64,000 bases of DNA from Escherichia sp. ESNIH1 (GTDB lineage: Bacteria > Pseudomonadota > Gammaproteobacteria > Enterobacterales > Enterobacteriaceae): assembly GCA_002918705.1 (NCBI GenBank), contig PQKR01000011.1, forward strand, positions 1-64,000, in the 5' to 3' direction. Position numbers and translations under genes: made by a program. Shown here in pieces: positions 29,839 to 37,184 of the stretch. The notes beneath the pieces are model-generated. The model was not told the origin of the DNA and did no database searches. It saw nothing but the letters and a program-made list of their open reading frames with translations. Numbering within the stretch: the stretch's first letter is position 1; each line of letters begins with the position of its first letter.

Positions 29839-30689
29839 GTTTTAAGTTGCCTGACTTTCTCAGCTGGTCTTCATTGGATACGTTGCGACAGAAGATGAAT
29901 GCACCGCTAACGGCCAATTTTTCATTGCGACCCATGCAGTCAGATAGCTCTTTTGCTGACAAACTGCTTTCAGGTGGTATCGAAATCAATCTCGATGATG
30001 TAAATGTCCTCAATGATGGAACATTAATTTGCAATAATAAACGCGTGCTGCTTCATATCCGGGATATTTCCTCCATTGCAGGAGAAGTAAGGATGCCAAA
30101 ATACCATTTGGCTAATTGTCAGGTTCTTGAAAAAATGCGAAGAAATTCCAGGTTTGGTCGGTATGTTGTCGCAAACAGAGATACGGGGGAGTTCCAGGTC
30201 AACATCATCGGTAGTGATAAACAAAACCAGACCGTAAAATTAGATGTTTGCCAGAGCTGTCTGGACAGAATTCACTGGCATGGGTTTAGCGTACAAAGCA
30301 TGACTAGTGGTGAACGTTGGGGCAGGGTAGTAAATTTTTCATTAACTGACTTTTTCAAAGAATACCCTCGTGATCTAATCGCCACAAAACCCTTACATAC
30401 CTCAGTAACCGCGCCACTTAACGACTACCCTAAAAACTGGGCTGAGCTTTCGAAAAGCATCAGGCAAAAGCGTGGGCACCAGTGTGAATCCTGCGAGAAG
30501 TTTTTCAGCCAGGATGATTCCCGATTTCTTCATGTCCATCATCGCAATGGTCTGAAGAATGACAACAGAAGCGCAAACTTGGCCGTTCTTTGTATTGCCT
30601 GCCATGCACAGCAACCTGAGCATGGACATCTTAAAGCTCATCCGGATTACAAACTATTTATGGCACGTCAAAAGTTAATTACACTTTAG
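29835..30689 (+). CDS. zorE: ZorE-like HNH endonuclease
   Basis: 284 residues. The C-terminal HNH module (about 215-257) has zinc ligands Cys217/Cys220 and Cys253/Cys256 and catalytic-type residues in HVHHRNG (His235/His236), Asn248 and His257. A second Cys/His cluster lies in the middle (His91, Cys95, Cys139, Cys142) and could bind another zinc. Known: type II Zorya consists of ZorA, ZorB and the HNH protein ZorE, which attacks phage DNA. Inferred: the ATGA overlap with zorB and the gene order make this the effector of the same system. I cannot measure identity to a characterised ZorE, and the N-terminal 90 residues are not recognised. Confidence 0.75.
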   Translation: MSFKLPDFLSWSSLDTLRQKMNAPLTANFSLRPMQSDSSFADKLLSGGIEINLDDVNVLNDGTLICNNKRVLLHIRDISSIAGEVRMPKYHLANCQVLEKMRRNSRFGRYVVANRDTGEFQVNIIGSDKQNQTVKLDVCQSCLDRIHWHGFSVQSMTSGERWGRVVNFSLTDFFKEYPRDLIATKPLHTSVTAPLNDYPKNWAELSKSIRQKRGHQCESCEKFFSQDDSRFLHVHHRNGLKNDNRSANLAVLCIACHAQQPEHGHLKAHPDYKLFMARQKLITL

Positions 30690-30750
30690 AACAACAAGTC
30701 TCTTTAGTTAGCGATTATTGGTTATTGCAAGCCTATGGCTTTAGAAATAC

Positions 30751-30846
30751 ATGTATCTTCCTGCGCTACGGAATTACAATCCTCAAGAGTCTGATTATTT
30801 ATTACTTCAAAAATACAGAAATGCAATGAAAGGGTTTCCAATATGA
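30751..30846 (+). other. Short 31-codon reading frame, possible 3' remnant of a lost partner gene
   Basis: A small open frame (MYLPALRNYNPQESDYLLLQ... ending KGFPI) whose TGA overlaps the ATG of the following lipoprotein gene as ATGA, the classic translational coupling of an operon. A TAG two codons before its ATG closes it upstream. Its composition looks like real protein sequence. It may be the tail of a larger gene, for example a secreted effector or VgrG-like partner, truncated during island rearrangement. A short leader or chance frame is also possible. Confidence 0.35.
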
Positions 30847-31184
30847 AGAAGTTAATCATACTACCTGTAATTTTCCTTCTTGCCGGTTGCCCAGGCGGGA
30901 ATCCAGCGCCTCATCCACGAGCTACATTTATCAATGGCGATCATCTTTGTTTTAGTGTGGGTGATAAGGATGCGCTGAATTATTATACTGTTGATAAGAG
31001 TGAAAATGGTAAAATACAAACGATGGCTAGTTCAGGTTATAATAAGTTGAACGCCTCTTATCCTGATAATTGTATAGACGTTAAATGGAAAAGTAACCAC
31101 ACTTATGTAGTTAATTATGGGTTAAATGATAAAAAATATGTTCACGAGTTTTTTGTTGATAACAATGGGAAGGTAATAAAATAA
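30843..31184 (+). CDS. Small lipoprotein, T6SS-immunity-like
   Basis: 113 residues with a lipoprotein signal (MKKLIILPVIFLLAGC, lipobox Cys16) followed by PGGNPAPHPRA and a small beta-rich domain. It resembles the family often annotated as putative T6SS immunity periplasmic lipoprotein (start MKKL..LP...LLAGCPGG, then a segment with 'NG..LCF'). A periplasmic immunity protein would protect against a cell-wall or membrane-targeting toxin. No intact toxin gene lies next to it, only the short frame upstream that overlaps its start. AT-rich, at the right end of the thrW island. Confidence 0.65.
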   Translation: MKKLIILPVIFLLAGCPGGNPAPHPRATFINGDHLCFSVGDKDALNYYTVDKSENGKIQTMASSGYNKLNASYPDNCIDVKWKSNHTYVVNYGLNDKKYVHEFFVDNNGKVIK

Positions 31185-31341
31185 TCGGGTGGCAGAACTG
31201 AAATATTCAGTAAAAAGTTAATTGGCCTGGGTATCCCGGTCGGAGTAGTTCTACCTGGATACAGGCTTTGGCTGTTTTTGTGTCCTGTAGAGATCGTAGC
31301 CGTGCATTACCTTTAGGTCTGCAACTCACCCTTCGTGACAA

Positions 31342-32076
31342 TCAAGGCCGCCGTGAATCCTGCCTAAGCGGAAATATCCTTGTATTAATTATCGCGATAT
31401 TCACCTCGCAGGGCGTCCCATCATCAAGAAACACCGTCTCCGTAAGCTCAATAACCGCATCATTTTCCTTTAGTTTCAACAAAGCCAGTATATCCGCGTC
31501 GGTCAAATTAATCGCCGCCAGGTTCTGATCCCTGCGCTGGATTTTCTTACCGGTGATCTGCTCGATATAGGAGAATTTCGAGATCTCCAGCTTGCTGAAC
31601 TCCATGCTGTTAAACAGGCTCACCGGCAGATGGCTATGCTCCAGCGCCACGGGAATATCATCGAAGCACATCAAACGTAAGATTTTATATACCTTGTCGC
31701 TGTTCTTGATACGTAGCGCCTGGGCCATATCATGAGAGGGGACGCGAATAATGCTGGCGGAGATAACTTTCCGTACGCCCTTATAACCGTGCTTCTGTGC
31801 CTGATAATCAAAGGGGGAGAGGGCGTGAAACCGTCCGGAGTGATTGCTTACGCCAATTGACCCCACAAAAAGACCAGAGCCTTTAACCCGGTAAATTCTC
31901 TGCTGTTCTATTAAAATACGCGTGGCTTCGCGAACGGTGGCGCGGGTAATGCCGATATTTTTGGCAATAGCAATTTCAGTATCCAGCTTATCGCCGGGCA
32001 GCAGGCCGTCATCCTTAATTTTCTTTAGGATGTAATCGACTACCTCTCTCTGCTTCTCTGTAATGCCATCGACCAT
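31342..32076 (-). CDS. GntR/HutC-family (UTRA) transcriptional regulator of the PTS operon
   Basis: 244 residues: an N-terminal GntR winged helix (about 5-72, LDTEIAIAKNIGITRATVREATRIL) and a UTRA ligand-binding domain (about 90-235). It is divergent from a three-gene PTS operon. The 279-base region between them carries three copies of a GWCTATACRT motif, the core expected for HutC-type operators, so it probably represses that operon and itself. The effector is presumably a sugar phosphate from the transported substrate. Confidence 0.88.
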   Translation of the reverse strand: MVDGITEKQREVVDYILKKIKDDGLLPGDKLDTEIAIAKNIGITRATVREATRILIEQQRIYRVKGSGLFVGSIGVSNHSGRFHALSPFDYQAQKHGYKGVRKVISASIIRVPSHDMAQALRIKNSDKVYKILRLMCFDDIPVALEHSHLPVSLFNSMEFSKLEISKFSYIEQITGKKIQRRDQNLAAINLTDADILALLKLKENDAVIELTETVFLDDGTPCEVNIAIINTRIFPLRQDSRRP

Positions 32077-32120
32077 CGATTTTCTTCCTGATACGAGTGA
32101 AAGAGTCGCTCCCCTGAGCC

Positions 32121-32132
32121 TGTCTATACATG
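32121..32132. promoter_or_regulatory. Candidate HutC-type operator 1
   Basis: TGTCTATACATG, 45 bases upstream of the GntR regulator start. TGT..ATACA is a pseudo-palindrome resembling the GGTCTATACC-type sites of NagR/HutC regulators. It may mediate autoregulation. Confidence 0.5.
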
Positions 32133-32275
32133 TATGCCTGATATTCTTCGCTAAGCACCACTTGAGCGATATAGAGATGTGATCGGCTTAACGAATTTGC
32201 ATCCAAATTCAGCGTGTTCAGCGCAAATTGACCGTCGCATATTGTATCTGTCCAGATCCCGGTCCACTATCTAGA

Positions 32276-32287
32276 TGACTATACATC
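32276..32287. promoter_or_regulatory. Candidate HutC-type operator 2
   Basis: TGACTATACATC, one of two copies 19 bases apart (about two helical turns) before the PTS operon. It overlaps a 15-base palindrome, ACATCTTAAAGATGT. Confidence 0.5.
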
Positions 32288-32294
32288 TTAAAGA

Positions 32295-32306
32295 TGTCTA
32301 TACGTA
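32295..32306. promoter_or_regulatory. Candidate HutC-type operator 3
   Basis: TGTCTATACGTA, 19 bases after operator 2 and 50 bases before the IIA start. The spacing places both on the same face of the DNA, suited to cooperative binding by a dimeric GntR regulator. Confidence 0.5.
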
Positions 32307-32355
32307 GACAGTAGCCTGAAACAGATAAATGCGTTTTTTAATCAGGGAGATAAAC

Positions 32356-32820
32356 ATGTCGCAGCTGGCAAAGTGGTTAAATAACGAAAAAGTTCAGTAC
32401 GTTGACAAAGTTACGGACTGGAAAGAGGCCATTCAAATTGCCGGGCTTCCGCTGCTCAATGAGGTGGCCATTTCACAACGCTATATCGAGGCCATTATCC
32501 GGCAGAAAGAGGAGATTGGGCCTTACTTCGTCATCGCGCCGCGAATTGCCATGCCGCATGCACGTCCGGAAGAGGGGGCAAAGGCGCTGGGCTTATCGGT
32601 GGTAAAGCTGGCCGAAGCCGTGGTTTTTGATGCGGATGAGAACGACCCGGTAGACACCCTGTTTATGTTCTCCGCCCCGGACAGTAATAGCCATATAGAG
32701 ATGATCTCGCAGCTGGCTGAACTGCTTTCTGATGAAGACGAAATGGAAAAACTCTTCAACGTGCGTAGCAAAGAAGAACTGAATGCAATTTTACTGACCG
32801 ATAGCGGTATCGCTCAGTAG
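32356..32820 (+). CDS. PTS EIIA component (ascorbate/mannitol-type)
   Basis: 154 residues of the EIIA-Man/Fru/Asc (PTS_EIIA_2) type. The phosphorylatable His lies in IAMPHARPEEGA (about residue 63). The start is the ATG at 32356 with an agggaga site five bases upstream; nine in-frame codons before it are not supported. First gene of a IIA-IIB-IIC operon. The substrate is unknown; EIIC relatedness to UlaA suggests a sugar acid or pentitol-like compound. Confidence 0.9.
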   Translation: MSQLAKWLNNEKVQYVDKVTDWKEAIQIAGLPLLNEVAISQRYIEAIIRQKEEIGPYFVIAPRIAMPHARPEEGAKALGLSVVKLAEAVVFDADENDPVDTLFMFSAPDSNSHIEMISQLAELLSDEDEMEKLFNVRSKEELNAILLTDSGIAQ

Positions 32821-32853
32821 ACGAACAGTAATCAACGATTAATGAGGTGAGTT

Positions 32854-33132
32854 ATGAAAATGATGGCGGTGTGTGGTTCAGGTCTGGGCAGCAGCTTCAT
32901 GATGGAAATGAACATCAAAAAAGTGCTGAAAAATCTTAATATTGTGGCGGATGTCGAACACTCTGACCTGGGTTCTGTTACGCCCGACGTGGCTGACGTG
33001 TTTGTCATGGCGAAAGACATCGCCTATAGCGCCAACCTGCCTGAGAACAAAATTATTATCATCAATAACATCATCGATCTGAAAGAGATCGAGCAAAAAA
33101 TACGCGAGTATTTTGAGAAAAATAACGCGTAA
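32854..33132 (+). CDS. PTS EIIB component (lactose/ascorbate-type)
   Basis: 92 residues of the PTS_IIB (UlaB/SgaB-like) family. The P-loop-like active site VCGSGLGSSFMMEMNI holds the phosphocysteine (Cys7). The ATG follows a gaggtgag site. It takes phosphate from EIIA and passes it to the sugar in EIIC; the operon lies on one strand with gaps of 33 and 32 bases. Confidence 0.92.
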   Translation: MKMMAVCGSGLGSSFMMEMNIKKVLKNLNIVADVEHSDLGSVTPDVADVFVMAKDIAYSANLPENKIIIINNIIDLKEIEQKIREYFEKNNA

Positions 33133-33164
33133 ACCGAGATGAACATCTTTCCGTAGAGGTTAAT

Positions 33165-34541
33165 ATGTTTATTCAACACCTTTTGCAGTTTGTCGTCGAC
33201 GTGCTGAAGGTGCCCTCCATCCTTGTTGGACTGGTGGCGCTCTTCGGGCTTGTGGCACAAAAAAAGCCTTTCCCGGATGTGATTAAGGGAACCGTAAAAA
33301 CCATTCTCGGCTTTTTAGTTCTGGCTGGCGGGGCTTCTGTTCTGGTCAGCTCCCTTACACCGCTGGGCGATATTTTTAAGCAGGCGTTTGACGTTCAGGG
33401 GATCATCCCTAACAACGAAGCGATGGTCTCCATTGCTCTCGCCAAGTACGGTGCACCGACCACGCTGATTATGGCATTCGGTATGGTGGCAAATATTGTC
33501 GTCGCCAGGTTTACCCGACTGAAATATATCTATCTGTCAGGGCACGTCACGTTCTACATGGCCTGCATGGTAGCCATTATTCTCTCGGTAGCCGGTTTCG
33601 AAGGTGTTCAGCTTATCTATACCGGGTCGTTAGCGCTGGGTATGCTGATGGCCGCATTCCCTGCGCTGGCTCAGCCCTATATGCGCAAGATCGTCGGCGG
33701 TGACCAGGTCGCTTTAGCGCATACGGGCACCATCGGCTATGTGCTCTCGGGCTGGATTGGTACCCTGGTGGGTAAAGGCTCTAAATCCACCGAAGAGATG
33801 AACATGCCGAAAAACCTCAGTTTTTTGCGCGACAGCACCATCTCTATCTCGCTGACGATGATGGTTATCTACCTCATCCTGTCAGTATCAGCGGGTAAAG
33901 AGTACGTTGAGGCTAACTTCAGCGGTGGGCAAAACTATCTGGTCTACTCCTTTATCCAGGCGATTACCTTTGCAGCAGGCGTATTTATTATCCTGCAGGG
34001 CGTGCGCTTGATCCTTGCAGAGATTGTTCCGGCCTTTACCGGCTTCTCTGAGAAGCTGGTACCGAACGCCGTACCTGCTCTCGACTGTCCGATTGTATTC
34101 CCTTACGCGCCAAACGCGGTGCTGGTTGGGTTTATCTCCAGCTTCGTAGGCGGCCTGGTAGGGCTGTTTATCCTCGGCCAGCTTCACTGGGTCCTGATCC
34201 TGCCAGGCGTGGTGCCGCACTTCTTCTGCGGTGCGACTGCGGGCGTGTTTGGTAATGCGACTGGCGGTAAACGGGGGGCCATCTGCGGGGCCTTTGCCCA
34301 CGGGATCTTAATTACCTTCCTGCCTGTTGCGCTGCTACCGGTGCTGGGTGCGATTGGCCTCACCAATACCACCTTCTCCGATACCGATTTCGGCGTAGTA
34401 GGGATCGTTCTCGGCAATATGGCGCAGTTTATGGATAAGGGAACCATTACCCTGACTATCACTGGCATCTTTGCGCTGATGGTGATCTATAACTTTACAG
34501 CCAAAAAGAGAGCGCCAGTAGAAGAGAGTGCGGGTCAGTAA
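33165..34541 (+). CDS. PTS EIIC permease of the SgaT/UlaA family
   Basis: 458 residues, polytopic with about ten to eleven hydrophobic stretches. Family motifs include the N-terminal PSILVGLVALFGLVAQKK, SGHVTFYMA (about 125), ALDCPIVFPYAPNAVLVGF (about 304-322) and GVVPHFFCGATAGVFGNATGG (about 344-364), typical of the L-ascorbate permease group. The usual downstream ula-type catabolic genes (lactonase, decarboxylase, epimerase) are absent, so the substrate may not be ascorbate. A strong terminator follows. Confidence 0.9.
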   Translation: MFIQHLLQFVVDVLKVPSILVGLVALFGLVAQKKPFPDVIKGTVKTILGFLVLAGGASVLVSSLTPLGDIFKQAFDVQGIIPNNEAMVSIALAKYGAPTTLIMAFGMVANIVVARFTRLKYIYLSGHVTFYMACMVAIILSVAGFEGVQLIYTGSLALGMLMAAFPALAQPYMRKIVGGDQVALAHTGTIGYVLSGWIGTLVGKGSKSTEEMNMPKNLSFLRDSTISISLTMMVIYLILSVSAGKEYVEANFSGGQNYLVYSFIQAITFAAGVFIILQGVRLILAEIVPAFTGFSEKLVPNAVPALDCPIVFPYAPNAVLVGFISSFVGGLVGLFILGQLHWVLILPGVVPHFFCGATAGVFGNATGGKRGAICGAFAHGILITFLPVALLPVLGAIGLTNTTFSDTDFGVVGIVLGNMAQFMDKGTITLTITGIFALMVIYNFTAKKRAPVEESAGQ

Positions 34542-34555
34542 AAGAGTGTAAAAGG

Positions 34556-34587
34556 GAGCAGAGGGGAGGGTTCCTCTGCTCTTTTAT
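34556..34587 (+). terminator. Terminator of the PTS operon
   Basis: Perfect 9-base stem gagcagagg / cctctgctc with an 8-base loop, followed by ttttatattt. Confidence 0.85.
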
Positions 34588-34610
34588 ATTTAACCAATAT
34601 GAATCAATAG

Positions 34611-36221
34611 CTACATGTCCAGCATTCGCAGCCGACCCCGCGTCCGTGTTGCTGGTTGTGCTACCGCCCTGGCGATGGCCGCGCCAATCTCCGCGCAGGC
34701 GGTAATGCCCTGGACAAAGGGCTGGTCATGCATCAGATAGGGCAATGCGCCAAAGGCAATACGTCCACGAACGCTGGCGGGTTCCTGAAGCGTGTAGTCA
34801 TCCCCAACCGTAGGTATCTCTTCCCCGCTGGCGGCAAGCTGCTTGCGCAGCGTCGGAAAAGGCAGATCTTCCGTCTTCAGCGGCTTTTGTCCGCGTGCAT
34901 CGATAAAGACATCGTACCGGTACCGCTCGCCCTCGGCGAAAATTGTCGTCTGCTTCTCGCCGATCTCCATTTCATAGTTCGGGCCAAGGGCGAGCACGCT
35001 GAGGATGCCCGCCTCGCGCAGAGCCAGCAGCCGGCGAATCGACTGCGAGGGCACGGCCGCATAGTTATCAATAAAGATCCGGGCGAGTCCGGCCTCGAAC
35101 CGCACGCTGTCCTGCTCATCAAGCCAGGGAACGATAGGCTGGATGGCTTCGTGCAGGCGCAGGATGGTATAGCGCCACGGCACCGTACGCCTGTCGCGCT
35201 TGTTGCGTTCCACCTCATTCAGATTAGCTTCCGCCCAGCGGAAGGGATCCTGTTTCTTGCGATCGGCAAACCAGGCCGCAAAAAAGCTGTCGGCATCCAG
35301 CGTGCTGAGAGCAATCTGCTCGCTCCAGCGCGGATCTGCCAGCGTTAGCTCTTTGGCCATTAGCGCGAAAACGCGATCGAGCAGGCCCTGCGGCCCGGCA
35401 GCGATCTCACTCTCAATCGCGCGCTCCGTCACTACGGTTAGTGGCTCGTAGGGAATAGGACAATAGAAATCCGCTTCGGGGAGAATACCCGACCGGGACA
35501 TAAGTACCATCTGTAATGCTTTACTGTCCTCTTCAAGATTGAAGTGCAGGCGTTTATCCTCGGTCTCAAAGAAGGTGCCATGTTGAATAGCCACGGCCAT
35601 CGCCGCGTCGATGCCGCTCAGGGAGGTGCCCATAATCCCTACTCTACACGCTGGGATGTGAGCCTCCATCAGCCCTGACCAGGGGCTAGGGAAATAGGTG
35701 CGGGTCGCACTGCTCTCCTCTGGCCAAACGTGCCCGGTGGCAACGACGGCAAGATCAAACTGCTCCGCAGCCAGTGTATCCTTCGTCCACAGCCGGACGC
35801 CCTCCGGCGTGGCCTCAATATCAGTTACCTGACAGGACTCATGCACTTCTATCTCAAAGCCCAACTGTTTCGCCTGTACCACCAGCGCCAGAAACTGAGC
35901 GCGGAAGTATTCCCCGAGCAGAATACGCGGTAGAAACTGGCGGACATGCAGGGACGATGCCTGCACGCCGTAGCGGGCCAGATGCGCTTCGCTCTGGTTG
36001 CGCAGCCAGTCTATATAGGTCAAAAAGATGGGCGGGATCTCAATGCTGGCAATATTGGCCAGCATCATTCTGGAGTTCTCTTCGCTGCTGTAGGGCATCC
36101 CTACGCCAGCCTCGCTGGACTGCTCATAGATAGAAATGGAAAGCGGTTTGCTGTTTTTAAGCAGGGAAAAAAAGGTATAGATACCCGTCGGCCCTGCGCC
36201 GATGATTGCAATCTTTTTCAT
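34611..36221 (-). CDS. FAD/NAD(P)-binding protein, YdhS-like
   Basis: 536 residues of the FAD-NAD(P)-binding (NAD_binding_9) group. The N-terminal Rossmann motif is IAIIGAGPTGIYTFFSLL (about 4-21). A second nucleotide-binding segment is VGIMGTSLSGIDAAMAVA (about 193-210), and the C-terminal GITACAEIGAAIARAV is near 505-520. Large parts recall E. coli YdhS (PTYSSEENS..MLANIASIEIPPI, ATGHVWP, YFPSPWSGLMEA), a predicted oxidoreductase of unknown function. It converges on the PTS operon; an upstream aaaa-rich leader carries a weak ribosome site (cgggtg). The functional link to the PTS is unproven. Confidence 0.82.
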   Translation of the reverse strand: MKKIAIIGAGPTGIYTFFSLLKNSKPLSISIYEQSSEAGVGMPYSSEENSRMMLANIASIEIPPIFLTYIDWLRNQSEAHLARYGVQASSLHVRQFLPRILLGEYFRAQFLALVVQAKQLGFEIEVHESCQVTDIEATPEGVRLWTKDTLAAEQFDLAVVATGHVWPEESSATRTYFPSPWSGLMEAHIPACRVGIMGTSLSGIDAAMAVAIQHGTFFETEDKRLHFNLEEDSKALQMVLMSRSGILPEADFYCPIPYEPLTVVTERAIESEIAAGPQGLLDRVFALMAKELTLADPRWSEQIALSTLDADSFFAAWFADRKKQDPFRWAEANLNEVERNKRDRRTVPWRYTILRLHEAIQPIVPWLDEQDSVRFEAGLARIFIDNYAAVPSQSIRRLLALREAGILSVLALGPNYEMEIGEKQTTIFAEGERYRYDVFIDARGQKPLKTEDLPFPTLRKQLAASGEEIPTVGDDYTLQEPASVRGRIAFGALPYLMHDQPFVQGITACAEIGAAIARAVAQPATRTRGRLRMLDM

Positions 36222-36311
36222 TTTTGTTCACCCGTTATTATTTTTATACCGCCTGTCCGTATGTCGGTCGGGGGCAATAAATTTAGTGTAGACCACGGGT
36301 TATGAACGTGA

Positions 36312-36338
36312 CGCCGGGTAGGTGAAGCACACCCGGCG
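36312..36338. repeat. REP-like palindrome
   Basis: cgccgggt / acccggcg arms of 8 bases around an 11-base centre, just after the Ail-family gene stop. It resembles the head of a REP element; no T tract follows. Confidence 0.55.
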
Positions 36339-36347
36339 GATGCGGGA

Positions 36348-36908
36348 TTAGAAGCGGTAGCCGACGCCGACGTTAAAGCCGTTGATAGAGCGGCTGCCAG
36401 CGATATCGACGTTAGTGCCTTCATAGCCAACGTTAATCGCCAGCTGCTCGGTCGGGTTAAACTGCACGCCTGCGCCCCAGGCAAAATCGGTCGATTTCTC
36501 AGAGATGCTGTCATGCCCGACGTAGTAATCGCCTGCGTTTACCCAGGTGGTATCACCGTCGGCTTTGGTATGGGCAACGCCGCCCAGCGCGTAGAGGGAA
36601 ACATACTCGTTAATGCGGTATGCCGGGCCGACCATCAGGGAGTAATATTTCACGTCAATGCTGTTATGCACCGCATCGGAGGCCACGTAGTAATCCTGAT
36701 CGTCATCACCGCTCATGTAAGTGAAAGAGCCGAGCACGCTGAGAGGAGAGTCCAGTTCATAGCGGTATTGCAGGTTAACGCCACGAATATCCTTAAAGCC
36801 TTCCACGTCGCTCTGCGCGTAGCCGAGGGAGAGCGTGTTGCTCTCTGCCATTGCTGCGCCGCTGATCGTACTAGCTGCGATTACCATCCCCAGAATTATT
36901 TTTTTCAC
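36348..36908 (-). CDS. Ail/Lom/OmpX-family outer membrane protein
   Basis: 186 residues from the GTG at 36908, which opens a signal peptide (KKIILGMVIAASTISGAAMA) and follows a ggaac site. An ATG eight codons upstream is the alternative. The mature part is an eight-stranded barrel with repeated aromatic-alternating strands, four surface loops and the C-terminal GFNVGVGYRF ending in Phe. Family members include OmpX, Ail, PagC and Lom, which contribute to adhesion, serum resistance or stress response. The exact role here is not determined. It is the only gene of its kind in the window. Confidence 0.88.
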   Translation of the reverse strand: MKKIILGMVIAASTISGAAMAESNTLSLGYAQSDVEGFKDIRGVNLQYRYELDSPLSVLGSFTYMSGDDDQDYYVASDAVHNSIDVKYYSLMVGPAYRINEYVSLYALGGVAHTKADGDTTWVNAGDYYVGHDSISEKSTDFAWGAGVQFNPTEQLAINVGYEGTNVDIAGSRSINGFNVGVGYRF

Positions 36909-37184
36909 TTTTCTGTTCCATTTGCCATCCATTAAGGTGGCAAAATTGTTGGTTTTTTTAGCAGAGGATGAAAGGGGGAATAATCTTAAACCATTGATAA
37001 CGTAAGCGAAAAATACCCCCTAATCTGGTAGTTGCGGATGGGTTACCTTCGTGAAACATCTTCGCCCGCGGGAAAATGAAACTTAACTAAAATCGCTCAA
37101 AAAAACTACTGGATATTTGAACAGGGATTAGTATAATAATTACACAACCCAGTCGGGTGCTACAGTAAGTGAGTGGTGAAGCCT

